Source of the DNA: Procambarus clarkii
Lineage: Eukaryota > Arthropoda > Malacostraca > Decapoda > Cambaridae
Length of the DNA stretch: 64,000 nucleotides
Direction: 5' to 3'
Assembly: GCF_040958095.1 (NCBI RefSeq)
Contig: NC_091165.1
Location: 28,745,378 to 28,809,377 of the forward strand
Every line of letters starts with the position of its first letter. Position 1 is the first letter of the stretch. Made by a program: the position numbers and the translations under genes. Shown here in pieces: positions 45,111 to 57,050 of this stretch. The notes beneath the pieces were generated by a model that was given only the letters and a program-made list of their open reading frames with translations, was not told the DNA's origin and made no database searches.

Positions 45111-45267
45111 CCTCACACCACAAGTCTGAAAGGTGTAATGACTGGGCTTTCAGTAATGTAGTGTGTGAAATCATGACCCGGCGTCTATAGCATCTATAGA
45201 ACACTCAGCCTATGATTTTATTTCAGACTTCGTGAAAATTGATTAGGGTTGATTCCTATAGATGCCG

Positions 45268-45360
45268 ATAGTACCGTGAACAGAAATGTACCTCATAGTA
45301 CGGTGAACACTGTACCTCATGGTACGGTGAACAGAACTGTACCTCAGCCTACGGTGACCG
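45268..45360. repeat. Short 27-bp tandem repeat
   Basis: Three to four imperfect units built on GTACGGTGAACAGAACTGTACCTCA. Related GGTGCACC and GTACC phrases continue to about 45545. Confidence 0.8.
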
Positions 45361-45545
45361 GGAGGTCCCACAATCGCAAGATAAAGTCGGTTGATAACTC
45401 TGAACTTCACAAATGGTACCACCCCACCACCCCACCCCTCTTGTAGTCTAGGTACAAACTCCACAACCAGGGTGCACCTGAGGTACCAAGGTGTACCACC
45501 ACGATCAAGGTGCACCATTTAGTGTACCTTGTACCCTGTACTGAC

Positions 45546-48507
45546 ACTTAAGACACAGGTACATTAGTACCTGTGTCCTTGGTGTCAAGTTTACATTCTT
45601 GAAGATGGTACATTGTTGACCAAACGTCAAATTAATACAATGGAAAGATTAAGTTAGTGTTTCTTCACTCACTAAATGGTAAAGAATATTTACGTATAAT
45701 TGAAAATATTCAAGAAAATTTGCAATTAAAACAATGCTGTTTTTTCTTAAATTATATGGTTTTGTCATTTTTTTTCTTATGGAATAATAATTCATAATTA
45801 TAATAGGCAATATTAGTTTACAATATTTTTTTCCTTTATATAATTAGGAACTTACTTAATTTTGTAACTCACTCATAAAGGTACAACTGTTTACGAATCA
45901 AGATATGGAATGATTAATTAAAGTTGATGTATTAATTAAAATAGTGTAAAATTTAATATTTCTAATACATGAGTTATTTTTGAATAACATATTTTATAGT
46001 TTTTAATTTTCTAGGCTTTCCTAACCGATGATCATTCAGTTGGATCCACTATTTATCAATGTTGTGCAAGAAATTGGCTAATGATTAAACAAGACATATA
46101 TTTGTTTACTCTGGCTTTCTCTTAATACATTAAAACCTGTAAATAATCCTGTAAATCACCCTACATTTTCACCTGGTGTTGTTTGGTATTGAGTTTCAGG
46201 CCCGTCAATGCATGATGGTTATTAGGGCCGTGGCAGTGGCTCATTGACCAACTAATAAAGTATACTGTATTCCTGAACATAATTTACACGTAAAATAATC
46301 TATCTATATACATCAGGTGATTTAAAACGTACGCAATTGGTCAGTTGTCCAGTAAAGCCGGCAATTTTATTGGCTAAACGATAAGATGAACTATGTTACC
46401 ATCCTTCTGATTGGTCACTACTACTACTATCTACTACTATCACTACTACTACTACTATCACTACTACTTATTGTTAATAAGTAGTAGTGACGGCTGTCGA
46501 GCCGCAGGTGGACCACACCAATTAAACTTTCACCCAAATACCGTCCTGAATATGGCGTAGGGATGTCCTTATAGAATTATTAAGAACCTTTATGCCAGCC
46601 ATTTAAGACGAAATACATGACGCTTAGTGACTCTAGGTCCAGTGGTCGTAGCAATATTATTATTAGCAGGAAGGCGAGTTAATTCTTCCGTCATTCCTCT
46701 CATATTTCCACGGTATAATGTTATTTAGCAACAGCAATTAATCTCTCTTAAGCAACGTTTTTTTTATAATATATATAGTTTCCACACTTGGGATATCTAG
46801 AGTTATTCATTTCTAACGTTGAGTATCTTTGTGAGGACAAAATTACCCACGATAATCCTTGAGGGAGTTGTATAACTTGCCTCAAAGTGGTGAGTCACCC
46901 CTCAGAGCGTGGCCACCTAGAAACAAGAAGGCTGACCGAGCCCTCGCTCACCCCCCCCCGCCCGGAGAGTACGTGCTCAAATCAGCGTAGCTGATCCCCC
47001 TTTTTTTGTGTGTGACGGCGGCTCGATTGTCAGGAAATTGTTCCCAATATCTGCCTGATACAAAGATGTTGCCGAGTTCAGGCCGCCTACATTCAGTACT
47101 GGCAACACCAGAGGTGAAGAACCGATAGCAACAGACTGGTACTAGGCTACGCATATGTTAGCAGAAAATGGGATCAAGTCTTCAGGAGAAAATGCATATA
47201 TTGACCAAGTGGACATTCCTTCAACCACTATCTGCTCTACTATACTAAATTCCATCAGATAGGAAATCATCTTAAAAGTAACAGATGCACCCAAAGCCTA
47301 AATTACACAAAGTTGTAAAATATTCTGTGAAAATTAATTGGGTTTAGTGCATGGGAATCAAAGATTTACAGACAGATGACAGCCGTCTTTCAGTTCATCG
47401 TTGGTAATATTAATTCTTATGAACTAAACATTCACATGAATTATAACGTTATAATATTAATTACCATGAATTAAACAGCATATACAACTAAAGAACTATA
47501 AAATTGATAATGTTTATGTATGTTTGAAATACCAATAAAAAAGTTTTTTTCACTTTTTTCAGCATCATATCAACAGCTCCTTGCTGTTTTCTGTTCTACA
47601 GTATATATTTTATACTGATCAGTATTAGGGCTATTAATATTATATTTTTCTTGAATAAATTAATCATGCATTTTAAAGTTTTGTACAAAGCCATTATAAA
47701 TCCGCAACCTGTTTTTAGGAATTAGTGTTTGAATTTCAATATATGTAAACAAAACTGCATTTATGAATAGATTTGTTTCAGTTTCAATTCAGTATACTAC
47801 TAACCTACACTAGTAAACTTTGGGTAAACTATGAGTGAATTAAGTAAGAAACCCTTAAGTGAATTAAATAGCTATAAAACTCCAAGTATCTTATGCTACT
47901 GGGTCTTTAAACACTAATAATTAATCAATTGCTAAAGTGATATAGGAGAGCATCTTGCTATAACTTTTTTTTCCTTCATGGGTGACCAGTGGGGCCCTTA
48001 GGCTATGTAAGTTCAATGTGTCAACGATAACACCTGATACCACGCCTTATTTTTCGTCTTGTCACTTAATCACTGGATGATAAGATATCGAGTCCTCATA
48101 GATTACTGAAGTGGCAGGGAACAACAACAGCAACCGGTCGGCTGTTGCCTGGTACTTTTGGATATGACGGCGCTTGTTTCTAAGACTTTTGTTTACTCAA
48201 AGAAGGCTCTTTATCAGTCACCTAGAGTTTTTGTTGCAGTCTGAATGCTATCTGGAAACGACCAAGCAAAAGGTCAAGAGGCATAGCGTTATCTACGAAG
48301 GGTGGGTAGGTTTGATGAGTATGAGTTTGATGGTTTGGGTGTGTGAGGGGATGGTGAGTTTGGTGGCTGGTTTTGATTTGGTGAGTGACGAGTGGCCATA
48401 ACGGACAGAGAGACAGTAGATAATTAAATGGATAGATAGATGGACTTTGGAATTAGGAGAGGGGAGGGAGTAACTATCCTTATTTCACATTAGGTGTAGC
48501 ACCTGTG
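45546..48507. other. AT-rich intergenic DNA, no gene seen
   Basis: About 3 kb of AT-rich sequence without a convincing frame, splice-bounded exon or mobile element. Exceptions are a CTA-trinucleotide tract at about 46418-46495 and a more GC-rich patch at 46900-47120 that I cannot assign. Confidence 0.5.
46418..46495. repeat. CTA trinucleotide repeat
   Basis: Imperfect (CTA)n with CTATC interruptions. It ends in a small inverted repeat (TACTTATTG / TAATAAGTAGTA). Confidence 0.85.
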
Positions 48508-48510
48508 CTG

Positions 48511-48770
48511 GAGCCAGATTCATGAAAGCACTTACGCAAGCACTTACGAACCTGTACATCTTTTCTCAATCTTTGGCGGCTTTGTTTACAACTATTAAAC
48601 AGTTAATGAGCTCCGAAGCACCAGGAGGCTGTTTATAACAATAACAACAGTTGATTGTCAAGTTTTCATGCTTATAAACTGTTTAATAAATGTAACCAAA
48701 GCCGTCAAAGATTGAGGAAAGATGTACACGTTCGAAAGTATTTGCGTAACTGCTTCGTGAATCTGGCCCC
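48511..48770. mobile_element. Palindromic MITE
   Basis: The whole 260 bp is one long imperfect inverted repeat. The left arm starts GAGCCAGATTCATGAAAGCA; the right arm ends CTTCGTGAATCTGGCCCC. Both arms carry matched phrases (TGTACATCTTTTCTCAATC against GATTGAGGAAAGATGTACA). It has no coding capacity. Fold-back MITEs with such ends are, to my knowledge, common in decapods. Confidence 0.8.
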
Positions 48771-49139
48771 TGGCCTTTAGTCTGCCTGTTGTCCCTCTTG
48801 TTATTGGAGCTTTTCTTGTACTCGCTGCTGCACCTGCTTTGCCTGCAGCTGTGGTTTTTGTAGGTGGTACTGTAGGGCGGCTGCTGCTTGCTTCTTTGAG
48901 CTGAGGACGCTGAGTTGGGCTGACCATCCACCACTGAGTGTACCGACCCGGGAAACGGCCACCAACGGTCTTCCTCGTTCTTGTCATTGAAACTTGCACA
49001 GCAAATGGGAGGCGCAGTAAACAAAAAAAACAGGAAAGGTCAAACGAACCTTTGATTTCAAGAAAAAGAAAGTGATTATTTAACTGTACACATCTCTGGT
49101 ACCTTCAGAAAGACATAGTACCTTCGTAGAAAGTACAAC
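48771..49139. other. No recognised gene
   Basis: Two overlapping short frames on the minus strand show no family features. Nothing else is seen. Confidence 0.45.
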
Positions 49140-49700
49140 ACTGGGCGACAAAAATCATTTCAGAACTAAGTCAACTGTCGTACGAGGAACGGTTGAGGGC
49201 TTCATGGCTAACAACACTGCAAACCAGGCATGCCAGGGTGGATCTCATCAAGTACTGAAAAAATTTAGAGGATGTTGATCCAGAAAATTTCTTCAAAAGT
49301 TCAGACAATAATCAAATTAATATGTTTTTATTTACAAGAGGGTACAATGGGTGTGTGAGATTACATAAGATTGGTATTTTTACATTTTTGCAAAGCCACT
49401 AATACCCATAGCGTTTCAGATGTAACAAACAAGGAGAAACGGCTTCAAGCTCAACAAGCCACAATGCAGGACTGAAAACAGAAGAGGCTTTTTTACCCAC
49501 AGGATGATAAACCCATGGAACTACCTACCCGGTGAAGCCGTAAATGCCAAAACCCTGTTTAATTTTAAAATCCAACTGGAAAAATATCATCAGACCAAAT
49601 TGGGGGGACCTTTGACAAGCCGCTGGCTTCCTGCCCTCGTTGAGGCCACAAGAGTGATAGTGGCCTCGGCTAAATTCAGCTAAATATTTATATATTTTGT
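49140..49700 (+). mobile_element. LINE 3' end, copy A
   Basis: Pieces of a reverse transcriptase C-terminus: HRMINPWNYLPGEAVNAK, LFNFKIQLEKY and a tail with CCGCTGGCTTCCTGCCC. A short non-coding insert (about 49310-49420) interrupts it. Frames are broken. Confidence 0.75.
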
Positions 49701-49990
49701 GATATGGACTTCGGCTGCTTACGGTATTCGGTCTCTAGGATGATGAGGTAAATCTTCTACATTTCCACAATGGAGGACCGAGAACAGATACTTTTTCATC
49801 CACAGGGTTATTAACCCATGGAACTGCCTACCCGCCGAAGCGGTATCCTCCAAAACTGTGTTGAGTCTTAAAATATACCTATTAAAGATCATCAAGGCAA
49901 ATTGGGGGGGAACCTTCGACAAACCGCCGGCTTCCTGTCCTCGTCAAGGCCACTAGGGTTAGTGACCCTCAGGTTAATCAGGTATTCTAC
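49700..49990 (+). mobile_element. LINE 3' end, copy B
   Basis: A second diverged copy of the same LINE end (TTATTAACCCATGGAACTGC, then CCGGCTTCCTGTCCTCGTC) directly follows copy A. Confidence 0.75.
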
Positions 49991-50149
49991 TTGCACGGGG
50001 TTTAAATTAAGGTTGATCAGTTCCCCCTACCAAATATGAAACGGAAGAACTTTCAATTTACAAATGGATTCATATTTGCTTATCAAAGAAAACGTTTCTA
50101 ATCGTGTGAATGTATGACTAAAACTGAATGAGTCCCTGTTTTACCTCAC

Positions 50150-50620
50150 AAATTATTTTATTTTATTTTATTTTATTGTATATATTTATATACAAGATGG
50201 TACAATGGGTTGTGGGAGTACATAACACTGGTGTTCTTACATTCTTGCCAAGCCACTGATATACATAGTCCAAGAGCTAATAGCTTGATTCTGCAGGCTC
50301 AAACTAAGTGGAGGAAATAGGAGACCAGACACAGGATACCGAATGGGAGATGAAGTCCTTCATGAAACGGACAGAGAGAAAGATCTAGGAGTTGATATCA
50401 CGCCAAACTTGTCTCCTAAAACCCACATCAAAAGAATAACATCAGCGGCGTATGAGAGGCTGGCTAACATTTGAACTGCTTCAGAAACCATACACAGAAT
50501 CCGAGGTTTTTGCTCGAAACGCTGTGCGTATTAGTGCCTTTTCAGGAATGTAAACACATCATGCTATGTATTCTCACAAACCCAATGTACCTTCTTGTAT
50601 ACATATAAATAATAAATAAA
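50150..50620 (+). mobile_element. Composite of SINE tail, LINE piece and LINE 3' end
   Basis: In order: a TTTTA run and phrase TACAAGATGGTACAATGGG; a SINE-type tail (CCAAGAGCTAATAGCTTG, about 50270-50300); a LINE coding piece (about 50310-50500) matching 27660-27850; and the tail CTCGAAACGCTGTGCGTATTA, ending in an AAATAAATAAAT run at about 50610. Confidence 0.7.
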
Positions 50621-50629
50621 TAAATAAAT

Positions 50630-50720
50630 AGGTTCCCGGTTTCGATACCCAAGCGGGATAGGGACAGTTGGGCCCATTTCCTTCCACCTGATGTCACTGT
50701 TCACCTAGAAGTAAACAGGT
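50630..50720 (+). mobile_element. SINE fragment
   Basis: A short diverged piece with CGGTTTCGATACCC, a CCTTCCACCTGATG phrase and ACCTAGAAGTAAACAGG. Confidence 0.6.
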
Positions 50721-50799
50721 TTTCTTCCTTGTCAGTTGCATAATTTAGAACCTGTAATTGTGGTAGGTCTCGAGCCCATTGTTGATGCGACGATGTGCA

Positions 50800-50950
50800 T
50801 TGAATTTTGTAACTAGCTCATCAAGATTGTAACTTGCTTCGCTAAATGAATTGTGGCGTTCAGTCCCTGAGCCCATTATGTACCTCTATAACCCTTTCCA
50901 CTACCGCCCACAGGATGAGTATGGGGTTCACATTACATGAACTAAACTAA
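50800..50950 (-). mobile_element. Dispersed repeat with GGATGAGTATGGGG core
   Basis: Reverse-orientation copy of the element at 55985-56170: CTCATCAAGATTGTAACTTG, then CCCATTATGTACCTCTATAA, then CACTACCGCCCACAGGATG. It has a single core unit, unlike the expanded copies near genes 5 and 6. Confidence 0.75.
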
Positions 50951-51099
50951 CTAACCGTATAGTGTAAGTTCTATTGAAGCTCTCTAAAATCACATGAGGT
51001 AATTTGGAGCCTTAGGCTAAATATTATTCCAGTAAGTGAATTGAATAGTTATAATAATTATATCAGTACTTCAGGTAAATTTACCAGTACTTCAGGTAA

Positions 51100-51290
51100 A
51101 AGTGGCGTCGAGGAGGACAGGAAGCCGGCGGCTTATCAAAGGTCTCCCCCAATTGCCCTGAATTCTTTTTTTTTTTTGTACGCCCACCATTTTGGATACT
51201 TTTTGTTATATTTTGTACCTAACTTTGCGGTTATCTTGCGATGATTTCTGGGTTCAACGTCTCCTCGCGGCCTGCATGAGTTGAAATTCA
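51100..51290 (-). mobile_element. LINE and SINE end fragments
   Basis: The phrase at about 51104-51170 (GAGGACAGGAAGCCGGCGGC) is the reverse of the LINE 3' end at 49930. The phrase at about 51228-51290 (GGTTATCTTGCGATGATTTC) is a minus-strand SINE 3' end. Confidence 0.6.
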
Positions 51291-52826
<1,536 letters not shown>

Positions 52827-53039
52827 ATCTACCAACTGGCGCGCAAACACAATCGGCAGAGTGATAGCAGTGATACTGACTCAGCGAATTACCGCTAGAA
52901 TTTGCAATACCTAAATATTAGCGTTTAAAAGTTTGTATTTGCAGTGTGTAATCGACTTTTTCAGCTATATTTATCTTTTGTAACAATGAAAATAAATTTA
53001 CCTGTCATGCAGTACCTTAAATAAGACACGCTGAGAGAT

Positions 53040-53345
53040 ATTTTAATACAAGGAAATTGAGCGACTGGCAACACTGATCGATGCGAAAGGGATGACGACA
53101 AATCTGATTCGTGAGTTCATTGTGACGTCACGTCACGTGACTGAGGATCTCTCTCGTGACTTGTTTAGGAATCTTCAGTCATTGAAGAGCTTGTTTTGAT
53201 ATGACATGTTAAACAGTTGAAGGAATGAATTGCCAGCGAGAGCATTCACTATATTTACCCGAATTGACATGTATATCTCTGATATACCGTGAATAAAGCC
53301 ATCAGCTTATCGGGGGGTTTTATTCCCCCTGATAGCTTAGAGAAG
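53040..53345. promoter_or_regulatory. Possible promoter-like region
   Basis: The palindromic CRE-type site TGACGTCA is at 53123-53130 and the E-box CACGTG at 53134-53139. TGGCAACACTG, also found at the presumed NACA promoter, is near 53068. An imperfect stem around GGGGGG/CCCCC lies at 53308-53335. No transcript or first exon could be identified, so this is a suggestion only. Confidence 0.3.
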
Positions 53346-53745
53346 TTTCCCAATCTGTAAATTCTCTGTCCGTCTAGTTAATTTATATTTTGTTGTATCT
53401 TAGTTTGTGTTGCCTGTGTGAGCCGACCTTTAACATCATCAGAGGTCCTGGTAATGACACAGCTTCCTGACAACAAAGGAGGCGCTTCTGTGCAGATATA
53501 TTAGGCTATACGGTTGCTTTGATTTTGATTTGTCGAGCTCTATTCATTGTTTAAAAGTTTATCCAGTGCAAGTTTTATCGCATAATGAATATCTTTATTT
53601 ATTAATTCCACGAATTTAATGATTGATGATAGGTAGGTGAACATTTGCATTAATTTCTTCATTTTTGAATTGAGCACAAAAGGCGCTAGATATAGTAACA
53701 TCTGAATGTAGCATTTTAGGGCTAAAAATATCTATACAAAATCTA
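53346..53745. other. No recognised feature
   Basis: AT-rich DNA of about 400 bp without a named repeat or supported exon. Confidence 0.5.
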
Positions 53746-53749
53746 AGGC

Positions 53750-54180
53750 AATGATAACCGGTGGCAACACTTCGGACAGGTCTCTACACATTCATTCTAC
53801 ACATCTAACCTACAGCGAGTTACGTAATACCAATATCTTGGAGTATGGATAGATTCTAAAATGACATTCAGCAGATCAATTCTGAAAGAGAAAGCAAAAT
53901 CTCAATTGAATATAACCGAGAGCAATCAGGCCCCGTCTATACAAGACACAAAGTGTTAAGAATGTTTTACATGCCGTTCCTGATTATGTTCGTTCCCTAG
54001 CTGATTATGCCACGCCTGCCTTAGTGAGAATGCGAATTATAACAGGGGCTTCCAGATGGACTTAAATATTAAGCCTAAGACTAGAAACCAAACTAACATG
54101 GGTTGAAATAAGGGTAAAAGTGATTGTTACAGCAAAGTCAAACGTATTACCTTTATAAGGTAAAACTATCTACTGATGTT
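53750..54180 (+). mobile_element. LINE fragment, reverse transcriptase C-terminal region
   Basis: Pieces across frames read YLGVWIDSKMTF, KEKAKSQLN, RIITGASRWT and LRLETKLTWVEIRVK, which resemble the region after the polymerase core of Jockey- or I-like elements. Frames are broken. Confidence 0.75.
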
Positions 54181-54269
54181 GATTAAGAATTAAGGACCTA
54201 ATGAAGCCAGCTAGGCCCAGGCTTCTTCTCTCCGACAACGGAAAAACAATTCAATCAGATGATGGGTTC

Positions 54270-54610
54270 TGTAACATTGTAGTTTATGTCCTCGACTCAC
54301 AATTGGGATCTTGGGTTCGATGCCCCTGGCGTAACAGAAATGGTTAGGCACATTTTCTTTCACTTGATGGCTCTGTTTACCTTGCTGTAAATAGGTACCC
54401 AGGAATTACTCAGCTTGTTGTGGGGTTGCATCCTGAGGAGGGTCAGTAATTCGACCTTAAAGCACCCGATATAAACCTAAAGTATATGTAAGGCTGCTTA
54501 TCCATGACGACAAAATATATTATTATTATTATTATAGCTTTGTAAGAATATTAAAATACCAATATTATGTAATCCCATAAGCCAATTGTACCTTCTTGTA
54601 ACTAAATAAA
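54270..54610 (+). mobile_element. tRNA-derived SINE with an ATT tail
   Basis: The head has GGGTTCGATGCCCC, the body CTGTAAATAGGTACCCAGG, then GGGTCAGTAATTCGACC, as in the spacer SINEs. An (ATT)n run near 54520 is followed by a LINE-like tail with CCAATTGTACCTTCTTGTA. Confidence 0.75.
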
Positions 54611-54824
54611 ATATTATTATAACGTGGAATTATAAGTATGGTGAGTTTAGCGGAGTATAGCCGGCTATCTCGCCACCATCAATTTTCTCTTATTTATTTA
54701 AAACAGAAAACGCATTTTCTTTCATCTAATATCTAATGGAAGACTAAGCAAATTTATCCCAACGCCTACGGCGTTGACATCCGATGTATATACCTGAGTT
54801 TACCAGAGAGCCACTAACACTAGT

Positions 54825-54970
54825 TGCCTCGACGACGCAGGAAGCTAGCGGCTTGTCGAAGGTCCCCATTTGCCTTGATTATATTTTCCAGCTGCATTTT
54901 AAAAGTTAGCAGAGTTTTGGCATTTACAGCTTCGGTGGGTATGCGGTTCCATGGGTTAGTAGTCCTGTGG
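54825..54970 (-). mobile_element. LINE 3' fragment
   Basis: Reverse copy of the LINE end at 49500-49640. The phrases GGAAGCTAGCGGCTTGTCG and GGTATGCGGTTCCATGGG mark the tail and the PWN motif. Confidence 0.75.
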
Positions 54971-55099
54971 GTGATATATCATTCAATTTAATTATATTGC
55001 TCAGATTATAAATAAACGTTTACTGGAAAAGAGAGATTTGCATGTGCTTCACATGCAGATCTATCTTTTAGAGAGATCTGCTTAAATCTGCTAACAGAT

Positions 55100-55570
55100 T
55101 TAAATTTGAATATTCCAAGTGTGCCTTAACCAAACTAAAAATCCTTTACAAATCACGGGACCCAGAATGCGGAATAACCTTCCCAATCATGTCAAAGGTT
55201 GTACCTCTCTCAACCAGTTTAAGAGAAAAAATAAGTACTGCCTAATAAACTCTATGTAACCTATCTTACCCCTAAATGTCAACCCATGTCTTGTTATTTT
55301 CAAACAATATTGTTTGTTGACCAACTTGTATAACTCTCGATTTTTGCCATGCCCCCTTCCCCCCTTTTTTTTCTTTTTCAACACAATTTATACTTTAATC
55401 TCAATTGGTATTAAGTTTTAGTATGTTTTTTTCCCCCACACCTTGCCCGAAACGCTGTGCGTATTAGTGACTTTAGGTATTGAATATACTAACTCTATCT
55501 ATAAATCCAACATTATGTGTGAACTCATCTGCTATGTATGTACTTTTACCTGAATAAACATTTGAAAATG
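55100..55570 (+). mobile_element. LINE 3' end, second family
   Basis: A short coding end reads LPNHVKGCTSLNQFKRK. A 3' tail follows with TTGCCCGAAACGCTGTGCG and ATTAGTG, then CTATGTATGTACTTTTACC and AATAAA. The tail recurs at 50500, 56410 and 59582. Confidence 0.75.
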
Positions 55571-55984
55571 AATTTGAGATAGGTGGCTTAGCGCTCTCTC
55601 CTCATAATTACCTTGTGGAGAAGAACATGGTGAGCAGATATACCTGTAGCTAGACCATAAGAACACAATACAAAATAAGAGAGAAAGTTGCAGTTATAGA
55701 CTGAAAAGACTTACATAACGTAATCAACCTCTGTAGACCCTGAGGAGAAGAATTTAACTAGTATTGAAGAGGTTTATTAAAATAAACTGTTAGATTTTTT
55801 TGTATAATTGAAAAGACTTACCTGACCTAATTAACTCTATATGGATCTTGAGATGAAGACGTTAACGTGGTTTTTTTTAGTATTAACATTCTTAGCTTGA
55901 CAAGCTAGTATTAACCTATTTATTTTTATTTATTTATTATTTTGTTATTTATATACGAAAAGGTACATTAGGTTTATAAGAGTA

Positions 55985-56170
55985 CATAGTTTTTTTTTTT
56001 TAGTTTAGTTCATTTATTATGCACCCCATACCCATCTTGTGGGCGGTAGTGGAAAGGGTTACAGAGGCACATAATGGGCTCAGGGATTGAACCTCACAAT
56101 TCATTTAGCTAAGCAAGTTACAATCTTGATGAGCTAGTTACAAAATCTAACACACATCCTCACACCTTCA
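55985..56170 (+). mobile_element. Dispersed repeat with CCCCATACCCATC core
   Basis: The best single-core copy: TTTATTATGCACCCCATACC, GGCGGTAGTGGAAAGGG, GGGATTGAACCTCAC and TTGATGAGCTAGTTAC. Compare 38530-38700 and 50800-50950. Confidence 0.75.
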
Positions 56171-56189
56171 ATGGTTTTGAGATCGACCA

Positions 56190-56300
56190 CAAGTACAGTT
56201 TCTAAATGTGCCCAACCATTTCTGTCCCGCCCGGGATTCGAACCCGGAATTCTGGATTATGCGTCGAGCATGAACCTGACTGTACTATCGGGATCTGGTA
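56190..56300 (-). mobile_element. SINE head fragment
   Basis: The plus strand reads CCCGCCCGGGATTCGAACCC, the reverse of a tRNA-like B-box region, matching the heads of the spacer SINEs. Confidence 0.7.
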
Positions 56301-56404
56301 TATATAGCAGTGTGCTGCTACCCTATTCTATATGAAAGATTATATAGTGTGAGTCAAAAACTAGCTATAAGTTCATCTTGTATGAACTTATAGCTATTAT
56401 TTCT

Positions 56405-56560
56405 TATTTCTTGCCCGAAACGCTATGCGTACTATATAGTGGCTTTAGGTATTGTATGTACTACCTCTATCTTTAAATCTAACAGAATGTTTATACTGTA
56501 ACTCTGCAACTATGTATGTACTGTTCCTAAATAAATTATTGTTATTATTATTATTATTGT
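56405..56560 (+). mobile_element. LINE 3' tail fragment
   Basis: TTGCCCGAAACGCTATGCGTA, TAGTGGCTTTAGGTATTG and TGTATGTACTGTTCC, with an AAATAAATTATT and ATT-repeat end. Same tail as at 55440-55565. Confidence 0.75.
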
Positions 56561-56679
56561 ATCACCATCTCACAGGATGGTTAGTCATACATGGAATCAG
56601 GAGAGAACCTGCTTAGCCTCCACTAGCAAACTCTGGGTACAGCATGACAATCTATGCCAAAACTGCAGTAATTTAACAT

Positions 56680-56790
56680 CCAAATATATAAAATCATCAG
56701 AACAAAAGGGGGATCTTTGCCAAGCCGCTGACTTCCTGTCCTCGTCGAGGCAACTAAGTGATAGAGGATCCTCAGAAAAATTCATGCATG
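56680..56790 (+). mobile_element. LINE 3' fragment
   Basis: The phrase GCCGCTGACTTCCTGTCCTC and surroundings match the LINE end at 49600 and 49930. Confidence 0.65.
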
Positions 56791-56969
56791 TTAGCAGGTA
56801 TAGCGAAATTGTTTATATGAGAGATAATGAGTTTATCAGCTAAGCATGTTACAAGGGGTAATAGTCTGTTTACAATAGTGATCATTTTTAGGTAAAGATA
56901 TAATGTTATGGAGTACAGGAAGTATGATTTATATATAGTTAGAGCAAACAGCGCTGAATATAGCGGAAT

Positions 56970-57050
56970 ATAGGGGGTGAGCGTGGCAACACTGTCGCTA
57001 ACACGGCGGCGAGAGATCCCTTACGGTGCCGTTCTCAGAGTCAGCTGCTG
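56970..57050 (+). promoter_or_regulatory. Presumed promoter and untranslated first exon of NACA
   Basis: A CpG-rich island in AT-rich surroundings. TGGCAACACTG is at about 56985. The pyrimidine-rich CCCTTAC near 57018 could be a TOP-type start, as expected for a translation-related gene. A good splice donor (CTGCTG followed by GTGAGT) lies at 57051. No ATG frame continues past it, consistent with an untranslated exon. A second possible donor is at about 57136. The link to the exon at 63728 is inference. Confidence 0.5.

Noticed and set aside
46948-47154. A 68-residue frame in a GC-richer patch
   Set aside because: No recognisable motif, signal or splice-bounded structure. Left as unassigned.
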